From Microcaldota archaeon (GTDB lineage: Archaea; Micrarchaeota; Micrarchaeia; Micrarchaeales; CABMGC01), in NCBI GenBank assembly GCA_030043435.1, contig JASHXR010000094.1, forward strand, positions 1 through 11,841: 11,841 nt of DNA, given 5' to 3'. The notes below the pieces were generated by a model that was not told the DNA's origin, ran no database searches, and worked only from the letters and a program-made list of their open reading frames with translations. Below, one piece after another: positions 1 through 6,521 of the stretch (position 1 is its first letter; every line of letters begins with the position of its first letter). The position numbers and the translations under genes were made by a program.

Positions 1-1474
1 AGGTGAGTATTGCCGCTGCAACGACCACCGCGGCTATCGCAGAATAGAAGAGGGGGAGGTTCCTGCGCAGCAGCGCGGTGAGCCATCCTCTCCCCGCTGC
101 GGCCGCAGGCGGAGTGAGGAGCAGCGCGTAGACCAGGAACGCGGCGTAGAAGGTGTAGTATCCGTTGAGGGCATGGAAGACGAAGAAGAGGGGGATGACG
201 CTGAGGATGGGAATCAGCGCCTTCCTGTTCCAGTAGAGGGAGAGGAGCGCCACTATCGCAGTAGAGGCAAGTATCAGCACTCCGGAGAGAGCGAGGGAGA
301 CGTGGTAGTTGAAGAGGATGAAGCCTCCGAGCGGAGAGGCATTGAATGGTATTATGTTGCCTATCGGCAGGAGGACGTCTGAGACGAAGGCTTGGGGGTT
401 GAGGTAGATGAAATATCCGTTGATGATGAGGAAGATGGCGAGCGCGCCGAGGATGTCCCTGGCGCCCTTCCTGAGCCCGTAGTTGTTGAGAGAGAAGAGG
501 AGGAGGAGCGCGGCGGGGAGCCATATCTCCTGCTGTATCGAGAGCGCAAGGCCTATCGGGATGAAGGCATACCTGCTGTCGAGCTTGGCATACGCGATCA
601 GAAGGAGACTGAGCATTATCAGTGCAGTAATCGAGGTGACGGTGGACACGGCGAGCACCAGGAAGACGAGGGCTGCAAGCCTGAACTCGAACCGCTTCTT
701 CCTCTCGGTAACGAATAGGATTGCGAGGAGCAGAAGTATGGTGAAGACGAACGCCTGGGTCGACAGGACAGAGTGCCCGAGACTGTACAGAGTATGAGGC
801 GCTGCCAGGTAGAATGGGAGGAGGGAGAGGAAGTAGAGCGCAGGGTAGTCCATCGTTGAGATCAGGCTGTTCGAGGTGGTGGGCGTGCCGCCCACTGTCG
901 AGAAGTTCGAGTAGAGCAGGGACTGGATTGAGGCAGTGTATGGGTCTATTCCGTGCAGGAACTGCCCATCGGCCTCAAACGCGATGAGTATCTCGTCCCC
1001 GAACTGGTACGCGCTCACCATATAGAGGAAGAAGACAGCGGCGATGGCGACGCCGAGTGCGAACACGATCAGAGCGGGACCACGCCTTCCTGCGACAAGG
1101 TAGAGGTAAGCGGCTAGCGCGAAGATGAAGTAGAGGGGCAGAAGGAAGATGAAATAGAACAGGTTGGGTGTGACCATAGAGACAAGGGTGAGGAGCTCGA
1201 TGTGGAAGAGGGTATAAGGCATGGCGAAGAGCGCAAGGAAGAGGAGCACGAGCACGGCAAAGAGTATGTGGAGGGTGACGCGCCACACGTGCCCTGTGGA
1301 CCCCCTTCCCTTAACTATATAGAGCACAGAGTAGGCTAGGATGAGGAGCGTGTATAGCGGCGCCAGGGGGTAGTGGTGGAGCGGTTCGCCGAGATACAGT
1401 GAGATGTACAGGACGAAGAGGAAGAGGGAGACGAGGAACTCGAGATATAGTATATCGCGCTTCGGCTTCGCCAT
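1..1474 (-). CDS. Polytopic membrane protein, putative GT-C fold glycosyltransferase (3' end outside window)
   Basis: An uninterrupted reading frame of 491 codons runs off the left edge, so the C-terminus is missing. The ATG at 1472-1474 is preceded by GATGATC two bases upstream, a reasonable ribosome-binding site. The protein is almost entirely hydrophobic, with many predicted membrane helices from residue 8 onward. An extracytoplasmic loop carries a GDE motif (residues 159-161), then GIDPY (175-179) and DYPAL (209-213). This pattern of an acidic first loop, a G-x-(N/D)-PY element and a YPxL element resembles GT87/DUF2029-type lipid-linked sugar transferases. Such enzymes move sugars from polyprenyl-phosphate donors outside the membrane. 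The assignment is by motif only; the substrate cannot be read. It lies 97 bases downstream of the pilin-like gene on the same strand and may be cotranscribed with it, as no clear TATA element is seen in the gap. Confidence 0.6.
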   Translation of the reverse strand, partial: MAKPKRDILYLEFLVSLFLFVLYISLYLGEPLHHYPLAPLYTLLILAYSVLYIVKGRGSTGHVWRVTLHILFAVLVLLFLALFAMPYTLFHIELLTLVSMVTPNLFYFIFLLPLYFIFALAAYLYLVAGRRGPALIVFALGVAIAAVFFLYMVSAYQFGDEILIAFEADGQFLHGIDPYTASIQSLLYSNFSTVGGTPTTSNSLISTMDYPALYFLSLLPFYLAAPHTLYSLGHSVLSTQAFVFTILLLLAILFVTERKKRFEFRLAALVFLVLAVSTVTSITALIMLSLLLIAYAKLDSRYAFIPIGLALSIQQEIWLPAALLLLFSLNNYGLRKGARDILGALAIFLIINGYFIYLNPQAFVSDVLLPIGNIIPFNASPLGGFILFNYHVSLALSGVLILASTAIVALLSLYWNRKALIPILSVIPLFFVFHALNGYYTFYAAFLVYALLLTPPAAAAGRGWLTALLRRNLPLFYSAIAAVVVAAAILT

Positions 1475-1571
1475 CTGATCATCTGGGCCTCTTAGCCTCA
1501 CGTAAGGTCATGTGAGAGAGGAAGGCCTGCCCGTGGTACATGTGGTCAACCAGCCTACAGCCGCCAGCGGA

Positions 1572-1952
1572 TCAAAGCGTTGAGCAGCCCGTAATAGCAA
1601 GAGTAGAGCCACCTGAGGCCGTCGCGGCGATAGCGCTGAGCAGCGATGGCGCAATGACGACAAGTATCAGGCCGACAACGCCTCCGAGTATCATGCCCAT
1701 AGACCATCCCTGAAGGTTGCCCCTCATGTTGCCTGCAGCCGGAAGCATGTGCGCCACAGCGTACATCGTACCGCCTGCTATGAAGAGCAGGAGCGCAAGA
1801 ATACCGATTATGCTAGTTATGTCGCCGACTATGCTGCAGAGGCTCTCTGAGATTGTAGTGCCTGCGCCGGTAGCCGCAAATACGACTGAGGAGACCAGCA
1901 TCGACATGATTGCTGTAAGGTATAGCAACTTCAAAGCTCTAATAGCCTGCAT
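1572..1952 (-). CDS. VirB2/TrbC-like small pilin-type membrane protein
   Basis: The protein has 126 residues. Residues 1-27 look like a signal peptide (basic start, hydrophobic core, end near VVFAATG). Two membrane helices follow, about 44-68 and 85-108, separated by a short polar loop (PAAGNMRGN). This is the layout of VirB2/TrbC pilins of type IV secretion systems and of the small two-helix proteins common in DPANN archaea. Cys39 and Cys123 flank the helices on the same side and could form a disulfide. The start at 1952 is chosen because GGTGAT lies four bases upstream and a TATA-like element (1996-2006) places the transcript start near 1974. Longer frames upstream of that would lie before the promoter. 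No other secretion genes (VirB4, VirB6) are visible. The family call rests on topology, so it could be another small membrane protein. Confidence 0.6.
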   Translation of the reverse strand: MQAIRALKLLYLTAIMSMLVSSVVFAATGAGTTISESLCSIVGDITSIIGILALLLFIAGGTMYAVAHMLPAAGNMRGNLQGWSMGMILGGVVGLILVVIAPSLLSAIAATASGGSTLAITGCSTL

Positions 1953-1995
1953 CAATATCACCATCTTTCTTCTTGGATACATATAAGTATACTGC

Positions 1996-2006
1996 TTTAA
2001 ATATCT
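1996..2006 (-). promoter_or_regulatory. TATA element for the VirB2-like gene
   Basis: On the minus strand this reads ATATTTAAAGC. The expected start of transcription, about 25 bases downstream (near 1974), leaves a leader of roughly 20 bases that contains the GGTGAT ribosome-binding site. Confidence 0.5.
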
Positions 2007-2127
2007 TTCCTTGACGGCCGGCTTTGCCGCATTGGTCCTCCTGCTGCCTATTTGCACACCGGTCCATGTAGCGCGCGTTGGAGCCGCCATGCACGGTGCG
2101 CTGTGGGGATGACGCAGTACCGGAAGC

Positions 2128-3060
2128 TCACTTCAGCGTGGCGATTATGCCGTCTATTATGCCATGGACGCCGATGCCCCCCGTGGACCTGACGGCCATC
2201 CTGTGGCTCAGCACAGGCCTGGCAAGGAACTTTATGTCATCGATGTTTACGGCGGCCCTGCCCTGGATGAGGGCCCGCGCCTTGGCAGCATGCATGAACG
2301 CGAGGTCAGCCCTTGGGCTCGCACCCATCACGACGTGTATGTCGGTCCTGGTGGCGTTGACTATCCTGGTTATATATCCGGCCACCTCGTCTGACATGGA
2401 CACCGACTTGGCCTTCTCCTGCATCTCCAGTATGTCTTTCGTCTCGATTATCTTCTTGGTCTCTTCCCGTCCCTCCTGCTCCTTGAGCCGCATCATCACC
2501 TCCTCCTCCTGCATGTTCGGGTAGTCCACGTCTATCTTGACTATGAACCTGTCAGCCAGCACCTTGGGCAGCTGCTCCGTGCCCTCTATCCTGAGCGGGT
2601 TCTGGGTCGCGAACGCGGTGAAGGGCATGGGCAACTGCATGTCGACCCCGCCTGCCGTGACCTGCCGCTCCTCCAGCGTCTCCAGGAAGGCGCTCATCGT
2701 CTTCGGCGGCGACCTGTTCAGCTCGTCGACCAGCAGTATGTTTGTGAAGACAGGGCCCTTCTTGAACTCGACCTCGTTCTTATCGTTGAGGTAGGCGTAG
2801 CCCACTATGTCCGTAGGGACGAGGTCTGGAGTGCCCTGGATGCGCTTGAACTCTGCCTGCATGGTCTCTGCCATGGCCTTGCACATCGTCGTCTTGGCGA
2901 CGCCTGGTACTCCCTCGAGGAGCGCGTGGCCGTTGGCCACGATGGTTATGAACATGAGCTCGATAGTCTCGCTCTTCCCTGCTATGTGCTTCTTCATCTC
3001 TGCAAGGACCTGCTGGTATGCATCGTGAGCGTCGACCAAGCCAACACCGCGTAGAGCCAT
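2128..3060 (-). CDS. MoxR-family AAA+ ATPase
   Basis: The 310-residue protein is a complete MoxR-type AAA+ ATPase. Visible motifs in order: Walker A GVPGVAKT (50-57), Walker B LLVDE (109-113), sensor 1 ATQNP (151-155), arginine-finger region LADR (168-171), and the lid with sensor 2 GASPRA (246-251). The length matches the family. MoxR proteins act as chaperone-like ATPases, usually with von Willebrand factor A or DUF58 proteins that mature enzymes or envelope complexes. No such partner is present here; the neighbours are a DUF2079 membrane protein 34 bases upstream and a pilin-like protein downstream, which hints at envelope assembly. The start is slightly uncertain: ATG at 3060 is the first, but a TATA-like element at 3073-3081 would start transcription near 3051. 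The TTG at 3037-3039, with GGTG ahead of it, is then an alternative. Confidence 0.93.
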   Translation of the reverse strand: MALRGVGLVDAHDAYQQVLAEMKKHIAGKSETIELMFITIVANGHALLEGVPGVAKTTMCKAMAETMQAEFKRIQGTPDLVPTDIVGYAYLNDKNEVEFKKGPVFTNILLVDELNRSPPKTMSAFLETLEERQVTAGGVDMQLPMPFTAFATQNPLRIEGTEQLPKVLADRFIVKIDVDYPNMQEEEVMMRLKEQEGREETKKIIETKDILEMQEKAKSVSMSDEVAGYITRIVNATRTDIHVVMGASPRADLAFMHAAKARALIQGRAAVNIDDIKFLARPVLSHRMAVRSTGGIGVHGIIDGIIATLK

Positions 3061-3094
3061 TGGCGCAGCAGGTTATTAATGCTGTTGCATAGCG

Positions 3095-4663
3095 CTATTT
3101 CAGCCTGTATATCGCGAATGCGCTTGAGTTGTAGTACGTGGTATAATTGTCGCCCATGTACGCGTAGACGTTGAAGCTCGCGGTGAACATCGTATCGTCA
3201 GTCGAATCGTTTCTGTAGACAGCTATGTACTGGGGCCTGAACCAGTAGAATGAGAGGGTATTGGAAGGGAGGTCTATCTGGGTGAGATCAGGCGGCAGCT
3301 CAGTCTCGATGTTGTGGTATATCGTGTGTGGGAAGACGTCAGGCTGCACCATGAGGCTTGCGTTGCTTGGTATCGAGGCGAGCGCAGCCTCGATGGACGC
3401 ATAGTTAGGGGCGTTTGGCGCCGCTGCTGAGACGAAGGTGGAGAGCGCTACAGGCATGTGCAGGAAGGTGAACAGGAAGAGCACGAAGGCAGAGACCACC
3501 AGGCCAAACGAGAGCGCGGCCGCTGGGACGAAAGACCGGGAGCGGAAGAGCGCGCCGAGGGCGTCCTTCCTTGCCATGAGAATCTTGGCACCCAGCACTG
3601 AACCGACGAGGGAGCCGGATATGGCATACAGGTAGTACTGGTAGATGGGCGTCGCGAAGGCAAAGTTGCGCAGGTAGAAGACCTCGAAGAGCCAGGCGCC
3701 GATTAGTATCGAGGTGAGTAACGGGTCTGCCAGGGCGGTTATGCCGAAGCCCAGGAAGAGGATGAGGAGCCCAAGGATGGGGAAGAGGATAAAGCCGGAT
3801 GGATTCTGCGCTATCGCGCTTGACGCAGGGTTCAGGATGGCAGTGGCCTGTGCGCCCATGAAATCTATGACGCGTGCATATGGAGGTAGCGAGGCGTAGA
3901 GCCCCGTCGCGTAGTCGTGCACGAGCGCAGCGGTGACCAAGGTGTAGAACGCCACGAAGACCAGGGTTATCGCTGCAGCGGCGGCGAGGAGCGCAAGCCT
4001 CTTCCTGTGCGTGGCCTTATCGAACTCCCTTGATCTCCTGTAGTGCACGTACTCGTAGAAGGCCAGGCCTGCGATGAGCGTAGCGCCAACGTACGGTGCG
4101 CTCTCCATGATAGAGGCGAGGAGCGCGTAGCTGGCGAGGAACCATTTCCCTGAGCCGCGCATGTAGAGGTAGAACGCAAGGAGGTAGAAGAAGGGCATGA
4201 AGCCCTCGAGGTGCACGTCGAAACTCGCAGGCCCTATGATGGCCGGGCTGACCAGGAAGAGGAGCGTCATGACCAGGCCGAGCTGTCTGAACTGGAGCAT
4301 ATCCCTGCATATGAGATATGCCATCACCGCGGCCATGGCCATGAAGAGGTCCTGCACGGCGACGGTGGAGAGCGGGCTCGGCCAGGCTGCCGAGAGCGGA
4401 AGCAGGAGGATGGCGAATGGGGAGAGGTGGTTGCCGAAGACGAAGTACTGCAGCCCGGCGGTCATTGAGGTGCAGCAGAGGTGCATGTAGAGCGAGTACG
4501 GCAGCTCGCCCATGTCGAAGTACTGGTCTTGGAAGGTGTTGTAGGCATAGGCCGCGTAGAGCGTCCAGAAGATTGTGAACGCTGCAGCCATGGCCAGCAC
4601 GGCGATAAGGTAGATATCCCTTCTCCTCGTCTCCTTCGCTGCTGGCATACGGCGTGCTGGCAT
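3095..4663 (-). CDS. DUF2079 family integral membrane protein
   Basis: The protein has 522 residues with a basic N-terminus, many membrane helices and a soluble C-terminal tail. Features typical of DUF2079 are visible: YFDMGE in the first outside loop (48-53), NHLSP (78-82), and FDVHLEGF (148-155), which matches the family's D-F-H element. Acidic residues in these outside loops resemble GT-C glycosyltransferases, so a role in extracytoplasmic sugar transfer is plausible but unproven. Two start codons (4663 and 4648) lie five codons apart; the upstream frame continues open across rpo4 on the other strand, but that part is antisense shadow and lies beyond the promoter. The gene is divergent from rpo4, sharing an AT-rich element at 4692-4703, and may be cotranscribed with the MoxR gene 34 bases downstream. 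Confidence 0.85.
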   Translation of the reverse strand: MPARRMPAAKETRRRDIYLIAVLAMAAAFTIFWTLYAAYAYNTFQDQYFDMGELPYSLYMHLCCTSMTAGLQYFVFGNHLSPFAILLLPLSAAWPSPLSTVAVQDLFMAMAAVMAYLICRDMLQFRQLGLVMTLLFLVSPAIIGPASFDVHLEGFMPFFYLLAFYLYMRGSGKWFLASYALLASIMESAPYVGATLIAGLAFYEYVHYRRSREFDKATHRKRLALLAAAAAITLVFVAFYTLVTAALVHDYATGLYASLPPYARVIDFMGAQATAILNPASSAIAQNPSGFILFPILGLLILFLGFGITALADPLLTSILIGAWLFEVFYLRNFAFATPIYQYYLYAISGSLVGSVLGAKILMARKDALGALFRSRSFVPAAALSFGLVVSAFVLFLFTFLHMPVALSTFVSAAAPNAPNYASIEAALASIPSNASLMVQPDVFPHTIYHNIETELPPDLTQIDLPSNTLSFYWFRPQYIAVYRNDSTDDTMFTASFNVYAYMGDNYTTYYNSSAFAIYRLK

Positions 4664-4691
4664 GTTATCTGATATAGAAGGTACAGAAAGG

Positions 4692-4703
4692 CTTAAATTA
4701 AAG
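4692..4703. promoter_or_regulatory. Shared bidirectional TATA element between rpo4 and DUF2079
   Basis: The near-palindrome CTTAAATTAAAG reads as an archaeal TATA element on both strands. A plus-strand transcript starting about 25 bases away (near 4722) would precede the rpo4 ATG at 4743. A minus-strand transcript would start near 4670, just ahead of the DUF2079 ATG at 4663. A second AT-rich stretch (4670-4677) is a weaker alternative for the plus strand. Confidence 0.5.
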
Positions 4704-4742
4704 AGCATGCCATATATCAGCAGTAAGGAAGGAGCTGGGTAC

Positions 4743-5081
4743 ATGATTGGAAGAGGCAAGACGGAGACGAGGATAGCGACACTGCCCGAGGTCCTTGGTA
4801 TTCTCGATGAGAGGAAGCGCGGGGGAGCGATAGGGTACGAGCAGGAGCTGACCGACGAGTACGTGAAGAAGTTCTCGGGCGTGAGCGAGCCTGACGCCAA
4901 GAAGATGATGAAGGAGCTCGCGGAGCTAGGCCTCAGCGAGAAGACCGCTGCGAAGGTGGTGGAGATAATGCCGCAGGAGGCGCTTATGCTCAAGCAGGTG
5001 CTGATCATAGAGAAGAAGCCTCTGGGGGAGGAGGCGGTGCCGAAGGTCCTTGAAGTGGTAAACCGCTACAGGGGGAAGTAG
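4743..5081 (+). CDS. rpo4: DNA-directed RNA polymerase subunit Rpo4 (RpoF, RPB4 homologue)
   Basis: This 112-residue protein is the archaeal RNA polymerase stalk subunit that pairs with Rpo7 and helps bind nascent RNA and open the promoter. The family layout is clear: an N-terminal segment (MIGRGKTETRIATLPEVLGIL) that forms part of the Rpo7 contact, a helical YEQELTDEYVKKFS region, then the C-terminal HRDC-like helices (SEPDAKKMMKELAELGL, EEAVPKVLEVVNRYRG). The frame is open further upstream (starts at 4662 and 4707). The 4743 ATG fits the family length, has GGAG upstream, and lies downstream of the TATA element at 4692-4703. The DUF655 gene follows after 23 bases, the usual archaeal order; rpl21e, commonly upstream in other archaea, is absent, replaced by a divergent membrane-protein gene. 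Confidence 0.93.
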   Translation: MIGRGKTETRIATLPEVLGILDERKRGGAIGYEQELTDEYVKKFSGVSEPDAKKMMKELAELGLSEKTAAKVVEIMPQEALMLKQVLIIEKKPLGEEAVPKVLEVVNRYRGK

Positions 5082-5104
5082 CGACTGTCTTTGGGGCATG
5101 GCCT

Positions 5105-5710
5105 ATGGAGGGTATCGAGCAGCGGCGGGAGGAACTGGAGGAGTACGCAGTGGTGCTCGACTACCTGCCCATAGGCAGGAGCTCCTCGGCCAGGTCCGAG
5201 CCGCTCGTCCAGCTCCTGGGGGAGACCAAGTTCACGCTGCTCGAGGCCGTGCCCAAGAGCGGCGAGATAAAGATAGGGGAGGAGGTCTACATAGGCAAGG
5301 GCGACAGGGAGAAGGTCTCGCTGATAAAGTCCAGGCTGGGCTATGCTGACCTGAGCGAGGCCGCGAGGAAGGAGCTGCGCGACGCCATCTACAGCGTGGT
5401 CAAGAAGCACGAGGCGCAGTTCGTGGGGCTCTTCAACACGGCCTCGTCGCTCAACATAAGGATGCACTCGCTGGAGCTCCTGCCCAACGTCGGGAAGAAG
5501 CACCTTGCCGCTATACTGGACGCGCGCGAGGAGAAGCCGTTCGAGTCATTCGCTGACATAACGAAGAGGGTGCCGCTGCTGCAGGACCCGGCCAAGCTCA
5601 TAGTGGACAGGGTGGTGGTGGAGCTGAAGGGCGAGTCGAGGTTCTACATCCTCACCAAGCCGCCTGCCGTGAGCCACGAGCGCGAATACGACAGGGGGCA
5701 GCGGTACTGA
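5105..5710 (+). CDS. DUF655 family putative RNA-binding protein (COG1491)
   Basis: The protein has 201 residues. Its N-terminal part (about 13-75, from YAVVLDYLPIG to VYIGKGDREKV) has the beta-rich, OB-fold-like character of DUF655. A helical middle follows, then a helix-hairpin-helix motif around residues 122-141 (LELLPNVGKKHLAAILDAR) of the type that binds nucleic acid backbones. The C-terminus (from about 176) is polar. DUF655 is nearly universal in archaea and is normally found next to rpo4, often with ksgA, so a role in RNA metabolism is generally suspected; the exact function is unknown. Here it lies 23 bases after rpo4, probably in the same transcript, and is followed not by ksgA but by a tRNA gene with its own promoter. 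Confidence 0.9.
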   Translation: MEGIEQRREELEEYAVVLDYLPIGRSSSARSEPLVQLLGETKFTLLEAVPKSGEIKIGEEVYIGKGDREKVSLIKSRLGYADLSEAARKELRDAIYSVVKKHEAQFVGLFNTASSLNIRMHSLELLPNVGKKHLAAILDAREEKPFESFADITKRVPLLQDPAKLIVDRVVVELKGESRFYILTKPPAVSHEREYDRGQRY

Positions 5711-5738
5711 CGCGTTGGTGCTGGCCTTCCACTCAAAC

Positions 5739-5748
5739 GCATATAAAT
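5739..5748 (+). promoter_or_regulatory. TATA element for tRNA-Val
   Basis: GCATATAAAT, centred about 28 bases ahead of the first tRNA base, predicts transcription starting within a few bases of the mature 5' end. The tRNA is therefore probably transcribed independently of rpo4-DUF655. Confidence 0.65.
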
Positions 5749-5772
5749 GCGATATGCGCAATGTTCCTTCGC

Positions 5773-5843
5773 GGAGGCATAGTCTAGTGGCAGGACGGCA
5801 GATTGACATTCTGCAGACAGGAGTCCGATTCTCCTTGCCTCCA
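5773..5843 (+). tRNA. tRNA-Val (anticodon GAC)
   Basis: The cloverleaf folds completely. The acceptor stem is GGAGGCA (5773-5779) paired with TGCCTCC (5836-5842). The D-stem is GTC with GAC (5782-5784, 5794-5796) and carries the GG pair in its loop. The anticodon stem GCAGA/TCTGC (5798-5802, 5810-5814) encloses TTGACAT, giving anticodon GAC at 5805-5807. The T-stem is AGGAG/CTCCT (5819-5823, 5831-5835). The discriminator is A5843, normal for valine, and CCA is not encoded. Odd points: the variable loop has only four bases, and the T-loop reads TCCGATT, with C at position 55 where nearly all elongator tRNAs have T (pseudouridine). There is no intron. Confidence 0.9.
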
Positions 5844-5850
5844 TTACCAG

Positions 5851-6030
5851 ATCTTTCCAAAGACAAAGATTTCCAGTAAAAGTGCGTTTGCAGTCTAGGA
5901 GTTCGATTCTCAAACATTTCAGTTTAATGGAACTTTATATGTGACGTTTAGCATTGGATGCCGTAAGGCTTTGCTCAATTTAATATCCTTTGCGTCTGAA
6001 TACATCTAATAGAAGTTCCAGAGGGGGCTA
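5851..6030. other. AT-rich intergenic stretch after tRNA-Val with partial tRNA T-arm copy
   Basis: No gene is seen here. An inverted repeat (ATCTTT at 5851-5856, AAAGAT at 5865-5870) lies just past the tRNA and could end its transcript. At 5890-5911 the sequence repeats the tRNA variable/T-arm region (5813-5833) with one base inserted and two substitutions, this time with a normal TTCGATT loop. It lacks the matching acceptor 3' strand. Base composition changes from GC-rich to AT-rich here. A later motif at 5994-6011 recurs beside the vapB promoter. The layout is compatible with the edge of an inserted element, but no complete attachment site can be drawn. Confidence 0.45.
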
Positions 6031-6033
6031 ATG

Positions 6034-6042
6034 TTTATAAAA
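6034..6042 (+). promoter_or_regulatory. TATA element for the clan CD peptidase operon
   Basis: TTTATAAAA predicts a transcript start near 6065, about 45 bases ahead of the first ATG at 6109. A second weaker element (TTATAT, 6056-6061) would give a start nearer 6085. No comparable element is seen inside the operon, so the three genes are probably cotranscribed. Confidence 0.5.
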
Positions 6043-6108
6043 TCTGACATGATTGTTATATCGCGTAACATTATGCCAGCGATCAATAGTGTTAGGTTAA
6101 TTGATTAG

Positions 6109-6303
6109 ATGCCAATAGCTAAATCCGATTTGGAGAAATTCAGAGAGATTTACGCAAGACTTCCTGTTGCGGAACAGAAGATGCCAATAGTGAAGATAGG
6201 AGGCAAGATATGGACGTGGGAGGAATCATACAAGGAAATAGTAAGAGGAACTAAAGAAGCTGAGGAGATAGTTAAAAGGCTGCATGAGGTAGGAGTACTA
6301 TGA
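6109..6303 (+). CDS. Small hypothetical protein, first gene of peptidase operon
   Basis: The product has 64 residues and is not a family I can name. It is polar and mostly helical, with a central KIGGKIWTWEES segment (about 30-40) between two helical parts. No signal peptide or membrane helix is visible. It can be aligned with the product of the next gene around a shared pattern (hydrophobic-IGG/IGA, then T, then a E-I pair eight positions later, then an acidic helix ending in a basic-hydrophobic pair), so the two are probably diverged paralogues. The stop codon overlaps the next start as ATGA, suggesting translational coupling. Its place ahead of a caspase-fold peptidase suggests a regulator, adaptor or inhibitor of that enzyme; this is inference from context. 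Confidence 0.65.
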   Translation: MPIAKSDLEKFREIYARLPVAEQKMPIVKIGGKIWTWEESYKEIVRGTKEAEEIVKRLHEVGVL

Positions 6304-6521
6304 CAGACAAAATTCCCGAGAGTTTCTGGGATGTTCTAAAGGCCAGGTATAAGGAGATGCCCAAGGATGGCGTTATTCTGATAGGCGCTGGGGAGGAACT
6401 CACCAAGGCAAAGGCACTCGAGGAAATTGAAAAGAGAAGCGAGGTAGGCGAGCTTCTCGCAAGAATAGAATTGAATTATGTGAGACTATTCAAGGAGGAA
6501 GCCGAATGGGCAAAACAGTAG
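6300..6521 (+). CDS. Small hypothetical protein, second gene of peptidase operon, likely paralogue of the first
   Basis: The 73-residue product is charged and helical, without secretion or membrane signals. It resembles the preceding 64-residue protein around LIGAGEELTKAKALEEI (about 27-43) but carries a longer acidic/basic C-terminal helix and lacks the WTW segment. Its ATG overlaps the upstream stop (ATGA), with GGAG four bases ahead, and its 3' end overlaps the start of the peptidase gene by 16 bases. This tight packing implies that the three products are made together. I do not recognise the family; a binding partner of the peptidase is the simplest reading, and the function is unknown. 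Confidence 0.65.
   Translation: MTDKIPESFWDVLKARYKEMPKDGVILIGAGEELTKAKALEEIEKRSEVGELLARIELNYVRLFKEEAEWAKQ

Noticed and set aside
173..797. Plus-strand frames rich in Glu/Asp/Gly within the first gene
   Set aside because: They are shadows of the hydrophobic minus-strand membrane protein: Leu/Phe codons read in reverse give acidic runs. No ribosome-binding sites or recognisable domains.
4664..5008. Upstream extension of the DUF2079 frame on the minus strand across rpo4
   Set aside because: It is antisense to rpo4, lies beyond the shared promoter, and has a Ser/Pro-rich composition unlike the membrane protein; the start near 4663 is sufficient.
5886..5915. A second complete tRNA gene after tRNA-Val
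   Set aside because: Only a T-arm and a short GTTT/AAAC pair can be formed; no anticodon or D-arm is present upstream.
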